From contig DDCY01000006.1 of the NCBI GenBank assembly GCA_002335865.1, positions 27,316 through 91,315 of the forward strand: DNA of 64,000 nt, in the 5' to 3' direction. The stretch's first letter is position 1, and each line of letters starts with the position of its first letter. The translations under genes were made by a program, and so were the position numbers. A model generated the notes under the pieces. That model saw only the letters and a list, made by a program, of their open reading frames with translations, searched no databases and was not told where the DNA came from. Positions 9,018 through 17,120 of this stretch are shown here, piece by piece. The stretch comes from Saprospiraceae bacterium UBA1994. Lineage in GTDB: Bacteria; Bacteroidota; Bacteroidia; Chitinophagales; Saprospiraceae.

Positions 9018-9689
9018 TTAACTAAATCTGCGCTGTACTAGTTTAACAAACTTATCAGCTTTTTTATAATGAGCTTCTGAATCCCATTTCAATTCTGTCG
9101 CTACTTCACGTATTAGGTATTCTTTAGCTTCATCGTATCCACTTAGCTCGTTGATGTCAGACATTACAGTTTTAAATCTTTCTTGATTCCCCCCAAAGAG
9201 CTCTTTGATCGTAAACATTCTTTCATTTATACCCATAACTTTAGTCAAGTCTTTGAGGGGTAGATTGCCCAATTTGTCTGATATTTCCAATCCTCTTGAC
9301 TTTTCGAATATTGATATCATTTTTTCGGACAACTCTACTTTACTAGCTTCTATGACTACTGAAGCCGGAGTGTTTACTGTTTTTTTCGTTTCTACTGGAA
9401 TAATTGGTTTCACAGCATCCTTTACTAATATTTCTTGCGGTGTCGAAATAATTTCGATTTCTTCCACTACAGGTAGGCCAGTCTCTGTTTTTTTCTCCAT
9501 TGCAACAGGTTTACTTGTCTTAGCTTCAGCGACTAAATTGTCAATAGGATCCAAAATTGATTCATACAGTTTACTGATATAACTCAGGAGCAGATTTTTT
9601 TCAATTTTAGATATCTCATCATCAGTAGTGATACTTTCAAAAAATGAATTGATTTTATTGATTTGCTTCTTGATCTTCTTATGATTCAT
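9018..9689 (-). CDS. Uncharacterised Bacteroidota protein
   Basis: A 223-residue soluble protein without signal peptide or membrane helix. Residues 1-50 are charged and helical; 60-120 look like a low-complexity Pro/Lys/Glu linker; the C-terminal half (about 130-223) is a compact domain with MGINERMFTIKELFGGN followed by a VMSDINELSGYDEAKEYL stretch. I recognise this C-terminal pattern as recurring in Bacteroidota proteins of unknown function, but cannot name a function. A TTG at 9695 would add two residues; the ATG at 9689 was chosen. It precedes the rhomboid gene by 30 bases and is probably its operon partner. Confidence 0.7.
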   Translation of the reverse strand: MNHKKIKKQINKINSFFESITTDDEISKIEKNLLLSYISKLYESILDPIDNLVAEAKTSKPVAMEKKTETGLPVVEEIEIISTPQEILVKDAVKPIIPVETKKTVNTPASVVIEASKVELSEKMISIFEKSRGLEISDKLGNLPLKDLTKVMGINERMFTIKELFGGNQERFKTVMSDINELSGYDEAKEYLIREVATELKWDSEAHYKKADKFVKLVQRRFS

Positions 9690-9695
9690 ACTCAA

Positions 9696-10199
9696 AGTGA
9701 AATTTTATAGTAAATCAATCTATTGAACGGTAGAGGTATAGATATTTATTATCATTACCTACCTAATAGATCCTTTCTATCATGTGTATAACAAAAATGA
9801 TGCAAAAATATTGCAATATTATTAATATGTGTTTAATTTTTGAGATGTAGAATAAGTAATCTTAGTTTTTGATGATCTGCTTACTCAATATTTGGCTTTT
9901 ATCGAGGGTTACAACTAGATTGTAAATGCTTGAAGGTAAGCTCGATTGGTCAAAGCGTAATTGGGTTCAAAAGGATTTAGGCAATAAATTATTGTGAGGT
10001 TAGTTTTACCGATCAAAGTACATCATTTATTGACTTACGAAGGTATTAGGTAGGCTTATGTCTTAATGATAAGGTGGTATATGAAATATATAGTCTAATT
10101 GCAATTACAACTCCAGCATTTTATTTGAGCTATATAACTGACAACTAGGTCAAGTCCTAAATTTTTTCTTTCCTTTGTATCGATCACAATAAACGATAT
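9696..10199. other. Intergenic region with two ATTGCAAT-core palindromes
   Basis: A gene-free stretch of about 500 bases between two divergent genes. It holds two perfect palindromes with the same core: AATATTGCAATATT (9807-9820) and TAATTGCAATTA (10096-10107). The second lies about 93 bases before thymidine kinase. A near-match to the -7 element (TTCCTTTG, 10170-10177) sits just before tdk. No RNA gene or protein-like frame was recognised. Confidence 0.4.
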
Positions 10200-10790
10200 A
10201 TGTTTCTCGAACCACACTTTAAAGGACAGCGCAGCGGATGGATAGAAGTCATCTGTGGCTCTATGTTTAGTGGTAAGACGGAGGAATTGATTCGTAGACT
10301 TAAGCGTGCAAGGATTGCCAATCAAAAGGTAAAGATCTTTAAGCCTGCGAAAGATGTTAGATATGATGCTGTCGATGTAGTGTCACACGATGACAATGTA
10401 GTCAGTGCTCAGCCCGTACCTTCAGCTAGAGATATATTACTGTACTGCGAGGATGTAAACGTCATAGGAATCGATGAAGCACAATTTTTTGATGATGATT
10501 TACCAGGTGTTTGTGAAAAACTAGCTCTTAGGGGCGTTCGTATCATAGTAGCAGGCTTAGATATGGATTTCAAAGGTCGACCATTTGGTACTATGCCCGC
10601 ATTACTGTCTATAGCAGAATATATTACTAAGGTACATGCTATATGTCCTCACTGTGGAAACCTAGCTACATACTCTTATCGTCTCATTGAAGAACAAGAT
10701 ACTGTAGTATTAGGAGAGAAGGATATATATGAACCTAGATGTAGAATTTGTTATAGCATGGGTAATATGTTGGATCTGAAAGTTAGATAA
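10200..10790 (+). CDS. tdk: Thymidine kinase
   Basis: Cytosolic type II thymidine kinase, which phosphorylates thymidine in the pyrimidine salvage pathway. The 196-residue length is typical. It has the P-loop GSMFSGKT (20-27), the catalytic Glu93 in the IDEAQFF strand, and the lasso zinc site made of Cys149 and Cys152 (CPHC) plus Cys181 and Cys184 (CRIC). The start ATG at 10200 is consistent with the short N-terminal extension seen in Bacteroidota. Single gene with its own upstream region. Confidence 0.97.
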   Translation: MFLEPHFKGQRSGWIEVICGSMFSGKTEELIRRLKRARIANQKVKIFKPAKDVRYDAVDVVSHDDNVVSAQPVPSARDILLYCEDVNVIGIDEAQFFDDDLPGVCEKLALRGVRIIVAGLDMDFKGRPFGTMPALLSIAEYITKVHAICPHCGNLATYSYRLIEEQDTVVLGEKDIYEPRCRICYSMGNMLDLKVR

Positions 10791-10867
10791 CTAGTTTTAT
10801 CTGTAGGTTTCACCTATTCATTTTCAAGCTAAAACATATGGAATTCGAAAATTGAATGGAGAATAAC

Positions 10868-11440
10868 ATGAGCAAAACAATAATCATAGATAACTACGAT
10901 AGTTTCACCTATAACCTTGTACAGATAGTAAACGAAATACAAGACGAAGAAGTCACTGTGAGAAGGAATAACGAAACTACTATCGAAGAGGTAGCTACTT
11001 TCGATCATATTATTCTCAGCCCTGGTCCTGGATTACCAGAAGAGGCCGGATTATTGAAAGATATAATTAAAGAATTAGGAAGCACACATAAAATATTCGG
11101 AGTCTGCTTAGGCTTACAAGCTATAGGAGAAGTGTATGGTGCTAAACTGAAAAATTTGGATAGAGTATTTCATGGCATACAATCAGAGTTTGTGCAATCA
11201 GAAAATATATCTGAGATATTCAAAGGAGTTAGTTTAATATTCCAAGCAGGAAGATATCACTCTTGGGTCGTCGATAAGGAAACTATAAGTGATGATCTAA
11301 TTGTAACTGCAAGAGGTGAGTTTGGCGAAATCATGGCCGCTCAGCATAAGACTCACCAAGTATATGGATTGCAATTTCATCCTGAGTCTATTATGACTCC
11401 AGAAGGGAGTAAGATGGTAGAGAATTTTTTGAAAATTTAG
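10868..11440 (+). CDS. pabA: Glutamine amidotransferase subunit of aminodeoxychorismate/anthranilate synthase
   Basis: Class I glutaminase that delivers ammonia to chorismate for folate (PabA) or tryptophan (TrpG) synthesis. It has the N-terminal IIIDNYDSFTYNL, the nucleophile Cys80 in FGVCLGLQ, and the His171/Glu173 pair in QFHPES. Two in-frame ATGs exist at 10856 and 10868; the second has GGAG six bases ahead and gives the usual N-terminus, so it was chosen. No trpE, pabB or other trp gene is adjacent, so the pathway cannot be fixed; PabA is slightly favoured because the gene stands alone, and some bacteria use one protein for both. Confidence 0.88.
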   Translation: MSKTIIIDNYDSFTYNLVQIVNEIQDEEVTVRRNNETTIEEVATFDHIILSPGPGLPEEAGLLKDIIKELGSTHKIFGVCLGLQAIGEVYGAKLKNLDRVFHGIQSEFVQSENISEIFKGVSLIFQAGRYHSWVVDKETISDDLIVTARGEFGEIMAAQHKTHQVYGLQFHPESIMTPEGSKMVENFLKI

Positions 11441-11451
11441 TGAAATAAATA

Positions 11452-11862
11452 TCAACCGAAGAGCAAATATCCAAATACCCATATAATCCATAAAACGGAA
11501 ATGCAAATATCTAATTTGATTATAGCTGAGCTTTCTTTAATCTTACTCATCCATAATCCAAGTCTTAAGAATACTTGACCAATGAAAAAAATGAATATTT
11601 TCAAAGAATGAGGATTGGACGGCGTTGCAAAATCTAATCGCAAATACCTAAAAATATCACGGCTGACACCACAGGAGAAACATGGGATTCCAAACTGGTT
11701 TTCGTAAGGACATCGTACGAGACCACTAATAATAGTTAAAAATAATAGCACCAGTACTATCAAGAGTACTGCTGTTAACGTTAAATTTACTTTCTGATAT
11801 GTAGATTTAGTCTTCGATTTCCTTAGCAAATTCATCCATTTTTGCTTTGAATTCTGGATCAT
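11452..11862 (-). CDS. DUF2752 family small membrane protein
   Basis: A 136-residue membrane protein with three predicted helices. The diagnostic part is CPYENQFGIPCFSCGVSRD, which matches the DUF2752 pattern of a Cys pair (CxxCG) preceded by CP(Y/F). Function is unknown for the family. Its first ATG (11862) makes it overlap the upstream DUF4190 gene by 56 bases; a second ATG at 11835 would cut the overlap to 29. Either way, translation is probably coupled. It converges on pabA with an 11-base gap. Confidence 0.8.
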   Translation of the reverse strand: MIQNSKQKWMNLLRKSKTKSTYQKVNLTLTAVLLIVLVLLFLTIISGLVRCPYENQFGIPCFSCGVSRDIFRYLRLDFATPSNPHSLKIFIFFIGQVFLRLGLWMSKIKESSAIIKLDICISVLWIIWVFGYLLFG

Positions 11863-12310
11863 TGTTACAACTCATTTCTTCTGCTGCTTTTTGTATAGAT
11901 ATCAATTTAGTAGTAGAGTTGATTATGAGTGATAGATCACCAAAGCCGGCATCATCACCTTTGTCCTGTAAAACTTTCATTTCACTTGTTGTTTTTTTCA
12001 TTTCGGCGAGTACTTCTTCACATGTTTCAATTTCTAGAGGTGTAGTTGCATTATTACTAGCTCTGGACATGAATGTACCCCAAGCTAAAGCGATGATTAT
12101 AGCCAAGGCAGAGAGCACGATACCTACTATTGCTATAGTGGTTGGGCCGCCTGAATCTTTTGCTGATCTATATCCAATGATACTAAGTATAAGACCAACT
12201 ACCCCAATCAATCCTCCCAAAACACCTATACAAGGGATGAAAGATATTAGTAAGCTCAATATACCTACTACCATTCCGCCTATCGATAGGCCATTTGTTT
12301 TGTTCTCCAT
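11807..12310 (-). CDS. DUF4190-like membrane protein
   Basis: A 167-residue protein with an N-terminal pair of hydrophobic helices (about 10-45 and 58-80) of the DUF4190 type (LSIGGMVVGILSLL, then GIVLSALAIIIAL), followed by a soluble acidic helical tail (about 95-167) with two Cys. The gene overlaps the downstream DUF2752 gene; pairs of small glycine-rich membrane proteins with DUF2752 are common in Bacteroidota. Role unknown; a scaffold or stress-linked membrane protein would be a guess. Confidence 0.75.
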   Translation of the reverse strand: MENKTNGLSIGGMVVGILSLLISFIPCIGVLGGLIGVVGLILSIIGYRSAKDSGGPTTIAIVGIVLSALAIIIALAWGTFMSRASNNATTPLEIETCEEVLAEMKKTTSEMKVLQDKGDDAGFGDLSLIINSTTKLISIQKAAEEMSCNNDPEFKAKMDEFAKEIED

Positions 12311-12553
12311 GATTTTATTTAAAGTCTATCATTCAATTCCCAATTGAATATAAGTTTTTGTCAAATTCTTACTGATTAAATTCCAGATAACAATGATTTT
12401 TAAAATTGTTGCGTTATTAATAGAGAATTTAGTATTCATGTCATTTTGAAGTTAAGATTGGTCTTAGTTACATACTTTCACACCCATTTCCATTATTTTT
12501 AATTTATTAAATATTCAAGTAATTTATTAGTAACTGTAATATCAAATAAAGTT

Positions 12554-13315
12554 ATGAAAATAACATTTAAGTTTTTAGCATTATTGATGATCAGCATGAC
12601 TTATTTGTCGTGTGGAGAAGATAAGTCAGGCAATACACAGAATGAGGATGGAAGTGTTGAAATGGTGCTAAAAGTGACTTATGATGGCCTGCCATTGGTA
12701 CTGTCCCAAGATTATGTATATCCTGATGGAAGGGCAATGTTTTTTAGCAGATTCAGTTTCTATATGTCTGAATTGACATTGCGTACGGAGGATGCAACTG
12801 CTTCATCTGATGAGGTTAGTTATCTTAGGTTAGGGGAAGCACACACTAATGCCTCTGGTGCCGAAGAAGGTCTAAGATTTAATCTCGATGGAGTGAAATC
12901 TGCGGATTATGTGAATGTATCTTTTGGAATTGGTGTACCTGCTGCACAGAATAGTATGGCACCATCAGACTTTTTATCAAGTAATGATTTGTCTTTAGGA
13001 GAACATTGGCCGGGCTGGAATAGTTACATATTTTGTAAGGTGGAAGGACGGATTGATTTCGATGATGATGGTGTTCCAGAGACAGATTTTGCTCTACACT
13101 TAGGTGCTGATGAAGCATTTGTTAATATCGAGTTGGATAGAAATTTTAAAGTTGATGACAACCAGACTACAGAATTAATAATCCCTATAGAACTTAAGAA
13201 TTTATTTGTCAACAATGGTGATATTTATGATATTGAATCTAATCCTAAAATTCATAGTCTTAGTCAGCAAGCTCAAATACTCGAATTGGCAAATAATCTC
13301 AACACTTGTTTTTAA
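12554..13315 (+). CDS. MbnP-like lipoprotein
   Basis: A 253-residue lipoprotein: the signal peptide ends in a lipobox-like MTYLSC with Cys20 as the lipidation site. The body resembles the MbnP family (a periplasmic copper-binding fold), with the landmarks MFFSRFSFYMSEL, a DLSLGEHWPGWNSYIF segment in place of the usual WxW-GYKF, and VEGRIDFDDDGVPETDF, then HLG. MbnP normally pairs with the diheme enzyme MbnH, which is absent here. The acidic DFDDDGVPETD resembles a Ca-binding loop. Family assignment is moderate; metal binding is not shown. A strong terminator follows. Confidence 0.65.
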   Translation: MKITFKFLALLMISMTYLSCGEDKSGNTQNEDGSVEMVLKVTYDGLPLVLSQDYVYPDGRAMFFSRFSFYMSELTLRTEDATASSDEVSYLRLGEAHTNASGAEEGLRFNLDGVKSADYVNVSFGIGVPAAQNSMAPSDFLSSNDLSLGEHWPGWNSYIFCKVEGRIDFDDDGVPETDFALHLGADEAFVNIELDRNFKVDDNQTTELIIPIELKNLFVNNGDIYDIESNPKIHSLSQQAQILELANNLNTCF

Positions 13316-13343
13316 GTAAAAAATATCAACAATAAATATTTTT

Positions 13344-13377
13344 AAGGCAGTGGGATCATTCTTACTGCCTTTTTTTG
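13344..13377 (+). terminator. Rho-independent terminator after the MbnP-like gene
   Basis: A perfect 8-base stem AAGGCAGT / ACTGCCTT with a 12-base loop is followed by a run of T to 13377. It begins 29 bases after the stop codon. Confidence 0.85.
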
Positions 13378-13715
13378 GTCTCAATTATTTGAGTAAAAAT
13401 ATTGAAATTCAGTCCTATCAGTTTATTTATTCTAAGTTCTTTACTTTCTATTTCAATACTTATTAGATTCTTCTGACTGACATATTAATTTCAGTGGATT
13501 TCTAAATATTTAGTTTGTATCAGTATTAGGTGTCTTTGCATTTTTTGATATGTCATTATAGTAGAAACGACTATTGGCTTTGAAACATATCGAACCAAGG
13601 GGTATTTCAATGGATATTCATTACGTTCGATAAGTTCTATTTACCCGTATTTTCTTTATTTGTATAGTCAGATTGGCACATTACTTGATAGTTATATATT
13701 AATAAATAATATAAT
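13378..13715. other. AT-rich intergenic region
   Basis: About 340 bases between a terminator and the glucosaminidase gene. No frame of protein character, RNA gene or clear promoter element was recognised. Confidence 0.4.
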
Positions 13716-14822
13716 ATGAATGAATTAGGAAATATATTCAAATTACTTATCCTTCTATTAATGACACAAGTGGGAAATGCAAGTTTGCCTAAGGCAGATT
13801 TTGAGTTAGCGGATAGGTATATAGATAATCATAGTGAGATCGCTATCTCTGAGATGATACGCACTGGTGTACCTGCTAGCATTAAGTTGGCTCAAGGGAT
13901 GCTTGAGTCTAACTGGGGTAGATCTAAACTTGCAACTGTAGCAAACAATCACTTTGGAATTAAGTGCGGTGGTAAATGGTCAGGTGGGACGTTTTATAAA
14001 ACTGATGATGATACTGATAAGAATGGGAAATTGATAAAGAGTTGTTTTAGAGCTTTTGATAGTACATATGATTCATTCATAGCACATAGTGATTTTCTAT
14101 CTGATCCAAAAAAATCTTATCGTTATGGATTTCTATTCGAATTAAAAATAACAGATTACAAGAAATGGGCAAAGGGATTGCGAAAATCTGGGTACGCCAC
14201 TGACCCAAATTATCCGAAAAAGTTGATTCAGATTATTGAAAAATATGAACTTTATAAATTTGATATTCAAGGAAGAAAACAATTAGCCTCTATAAATACG
14301 AATGACAAGATTCTCAAAATAGTAAATTTGGAAAGCGGAGTAACAACGAACGAATCTTCAAAACGAAATACGGCTAAGAATCTCCGTACAAGTAAAGTGA
14401 ATAGCCTTAAAGTTGTTTATGGTGATGGGATAGCAACAATCAATGATATTGCCGAGGCGAATAGAAAAAAAGCGCTACAATTACTCAAGTATAATGAACT
14501 ATTTCCTAATGAACACCATGTACCAAAAAAAGGGATGTTGGTGTTTCTTCAAAGAAAAAAATCTAGTACAAGTGGAAAACAAAGGTACCACATCGTTAAT
14601 GAAGGTGAAACCATGGTTAGTATTGCCCATCAATATGGAGTGAAATTGAAAAGCCTCTATTCTAAAAATAGAATACCTAAAGATTCACAACCTGTAATAG
14701 GAGAGAATCTTAATCTTTATCGCCAAGTAGGAATGTCTAACAGACCTAAATTTTTTAATGAATATGGTAACGATAGTAGTGATGGAGAGTTGCTCTTTCT
14801 TGATGATCCAGAATTGAAATAG
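13716..14822 (+). CDS. Glucosaminidase with C-terminal LysM domains
   Basis: A secreted peptidoglycan hydrolase of 368 residues. After a signal peptide (1-22) comes a FlgJ-like glucosaminidase domain (about 33-180) with SIKLAQGMLESNWGRSKLA; Glu64 is the expected catalytic acid, and NNHFGIKC follows as in the family. The C-terminal part has two LysM-type peptidoglycan-binding segments, a degenerate one at about 228-288 and a clear one at 291-336 (RYHIVNEGETMVSIAHQYG). It likely cuts GlcNAc linkages during growth or separation. Monocistronic, with its own terminator. Confidence 0.9.
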   Translation: MNELGNIFKLLILLLMTQVGNASLPKADFELADRYIDNHSEIAISEMIRTGVPASIKLAQGMLESNWGRSKLATVANNHFGIKCGGKWSGGTFYKTDDDTDKNGKLIKSCFRAFDSTYDSFIAHSDFLSDPKKSYRYGFLFELKITDYKKWAKGLRKSGYATDPNYPKKLIQIIEKYELYKFDIQGRKQLASINTNDKILKIVNLESGVTTNESSKRNTAKNLRTSKVNSLKVVYGDGIATINDIAEANRKKALQLLKYNELFPNEHHVPKKGMLVFLQRKKSSTSGKQRYHIVNEGETMVSIAHQYGVKLKSLYSKNRIPKDSQPVIGENLNLYRQVGMSNRPKFFNEYGNDSSDGELLFLDDPELK

Positions 14823-14850
14823 GAGTGAAATTAAGGGATGAAAAATAATG

Positions 14851-14887
14851 AGAGTGTTTATCATAGATATTGATAATCACTCTTTTT
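14851..14887 (+). terminator. Rho-independent terminator after the glucosaminidase gene
   Basis: A 13-base stem (14851-14863 with 14871-14883, one mismatch), a 7-base loop and a short T-run. It starts 28 bases after the stop codon. Confidence 0.85.
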
Positions 14888-15069
14888 GCTTTATTCAGAT
14901 TTAGAGTATTTATCTTCTATTATATGGTGGTTAGATGCTTTCTGAATTGTTTAGGATAATTAGTGGATAATAGCTTATATATACAGGCTATCATTATCTT
15001 TCCGCTCGATTTTCGATACTGAGTGTCTTGGTTGAAAGAAAAAATAATTAAAAGCGAACAAATTATATT

Positions 15070-16848
15070 ATGGATCACATGTATAGATCACACAATTGCG
15101 GAGAGCTAAGAGCCTCACATATAGGACAAGGAGTAACACTCAGTGGATGGGTGCAGAAAGGTAGAGACCTTGGAGGAATGACATTCGTAGACCTTAGAGA
15201 TAGATACGGTATCACGCAATTAGTATTTAACTTAGATGCTAATGAAGAGCTCACAATGGCGGCACGTAAGCTAGGAAGAGAATTCGTAGTACAGATCAAA
15301 GGTCAAGTAGAGGAACGAAGCAGTAAAAATTCTAACAGAGCGACTGGAGATATCGAAATCAATGTAACTGAGCTCAAGGTACTCAATGCATCTATGACTC
15401 CACCGTTTACTATTGAGGATGAAACAGATGGAGGCGATGATATTCGTATGAAATATAGATATATGGATATTAGACGTAATCCTGTACGTGATAATATGAT
15501 CTTCCGTAGTAAGCTGGCTCTAGAGACTCGAAAATTTTTGGACAGTCAAGATTTCGTAGAAGTAGAAACACCATGCCTTATCAAGTCTACTCCTGAAGGA
15601 GCCAGAGACTTCGTAGTGCCAAGTAGACTCAATCCTGGTCAGTTCTATGCATTGCCTCAGTCACCTCAGACTTTCAAGCAACTCCTAATGATCGCAGGTA
15701 TGGATAAGTACTTTCAGATTGTAAAGTGTTTCCGTGATGAAGATCTTAGAGCAGACCGTCAGCCAGAATTTACACAGATTGATTGCGAAATGTCCTTCGT
15801 GACAATTGAAGATATCCTCAATACATTTGAAGGGTTAACTAAACACCTTTTTAAGCATACGCTAGATAGGGACCTTGGTGATTTTCCTCGCATGTCATAT
15901 GATGAGGCTATGGAGAGATACGGAAGTGATAAGCCAGATCTAAGATTTGATATGGAATTTGTGGAGCTCAATGATATAGCCAAAGGACATGATTTTCCCA
16001 TATTCGATGCTGCAGAACTAGTAGTAGGTATCTGCGCCAAAGGTATTGCGGATGATTACTCGAATAAGGATATGAAGAAACTCACGGAGTGGATGCAACG
16101 TCCACAGATTGGAGCTAAAGGATTAATATATGTTAAATTGATGGCTGATGGTATTATCAAATCTACAGTTGGCAAGTATTACACTGATGATCAATTACGA
16201 ATATGGGCAGATAAAATGGGTGCAGAGCCTGGTGATGTAATGTTTATCGTAAGTGGTGAAGCAGAAAAAGTACGTAAGCAACTTAATGAACTGAGATTAG
16301 AAATGGGTAGCCGTCTAGGGTTAATGAAAGATGGAGACTTCAAACCGTTATGGGTAATTGATTTTCCACTATTGGAATGGGATGAAGATTCTGAGAGATT
16401 TCACGCTATGCATCACCCATTCACCTCTCCTAAGCAAGAAGATATGAATAGGATGTTGACTGGTGATCATGAGACTATGAAGGCACTCAGAGCAGATGCA
16501 TATGATCTTGTAATCAATGGATCAGAGATCGGTGGAGGATCTATCAGAATTCACGATAGAGAATTACAATCACGTAACTTCGATTTACTAGGATTTACTA
16601 AAGAGGAAGCTGAAGAACAATTTGGTTTCCTTATGGGGGCATTCGAATATGGAGCACCACCGCACGGAGGTATCGCTTTCGGGTTTGATAGACTTTGTGC
16701 TGTGATGAATGGTCAGTCTAGTATTCGTGATTTCATTGCTTTCCCGAAGAACAATCAAGGACGTGATATGATGATCGACGCACCGAGCCCAGTAGATGGA
16801 GACCAGCTAAATGATTTAAATCTAGTATTTGATTTCAAGGAAGACTAG
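15070..16848 (+). CDS. aspS: Aspartyl-tRNA synthetase
   Basis: Class II synthetase charging tRNA-Asp. The 592-residue bacterial form has an N-terminal OB anticodon-binding domain (MYRSHNCGELRASHIGQ, GWVQKGRDLGGMTF), motif 2 with FRDEDLRADRQPEFTQ, the bacterial GAD insertion (about 290-420), and motif 3 GGIAFGFDRLCAVM. The start ATG at 15070 is the only one that keeps the N-terminus. It is followed by a hairpin terminator. Whether it also charges tRNA-Asn cannot be told from sequence alone. Confidence 0.97.
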   Translation: MDHMYRSHNCGELRASHIGQGVTLSGWVQKGRDLGGMTFVDLRDRYGITQLVFNLDANEELTMAARKLGREFVVQIKGQVEERSSKNSNRATGDIEINVTELKVLNASMTPPFTIEDETDGGDDIRMKYRYMDIRRNPVRDNMIFRSKLALETRKFLDSQDFVEVETPCLIKSTPEGARDFVVPSRLNPGQFYALPQSPQTFKQLLMIAGMDKYFQIVKCFRDEDLRADRQPEFTQIDCEMSFVTIEDILNTFEGLTKHLFKHTLDRDLGDFPRMSYDEAMERYGSDKPDLRFDMEFVELNDIAKGHDFPIFDAAELVVGICAKGIADDYSNKDMKKLTEWMQRPQIGAKGLIYVKLMADGIIKSTVGKYYTDDQLRIWADKMGAEPGDVMFIVSGEAEKVRKQLNELRLEMGSRLGLMKDGDFKPLWVIDFPLLEWDEDSERFHAMHHPFTSPKQEDMNRMLTGDHETMKALRADAYDLVINGSEIGGGSIRIHDRELQSRNFDLLGFTKEEAEEQFGFLMGAFEYGAPPHGGIAFGFDRLCAVMNGQSSIRDFIAFPKNNQGRDMMIDAPSPVDGDQLNDLNLVFDFKED

Positions 16849-16876
16849 TATTATCATTTAATTGAAATAATACTAT

Positions 16877-16910
16877 AAGAGCATCTTGTTAATTCGAGAT
16901 ACTCTTTTTT
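16877..16910 (+). terminator. Rho-independent terminator after aspS
   Basis: A 10-base stem AAGAGCATCT / AGATACTCTT with one mismatch, a 10-base loop and a T-run at 16905-16910, 28 bases after the aspS stop. Confidence 0.8.
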
Positions 16911-17108
16911 ATTGTTGGCTTCGATGAATACCTTTCACATTTTAGTGAGGACGATAAATATACTAGTATAGAATCATGCAAATCTAAAGTAGATGCCAAT
17001 AATACTGAGTTAACTATGATGAAAACACCTAATGTTGGCAATTGGTTTGCATGTTTCAAAGAAGGAAGTATCAATAGTGCAGCCCTTAAGTCTTTAACGA
17101 GGTCTTAA
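16893..17108 (+). pseudogene. Possible remnant of a small gene
   Basis: Between aspS and the sugar dehydrogenase, one forward frame stays open for 71 codons to a TAA at 17106. It reads like protein (for example NVGNWFACFKEGSIN near the end) but has no ATG or other normal start before the Met pair at about 17016, and its beginning overlaps the aspS terminator. It may be the tail of a decayed gene or chance. I do not recognise a family. Confidence 0.25.
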
Positions 17109-17120
17109 GATAAATTGTAA

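Noticed and set aside
9018..10199. Possible phage or mobile region around the uncharacterised gene and the long gap.
   Set aside because: No integrase, repeats or tRNA boundary; neighbours are housekeeping genes.
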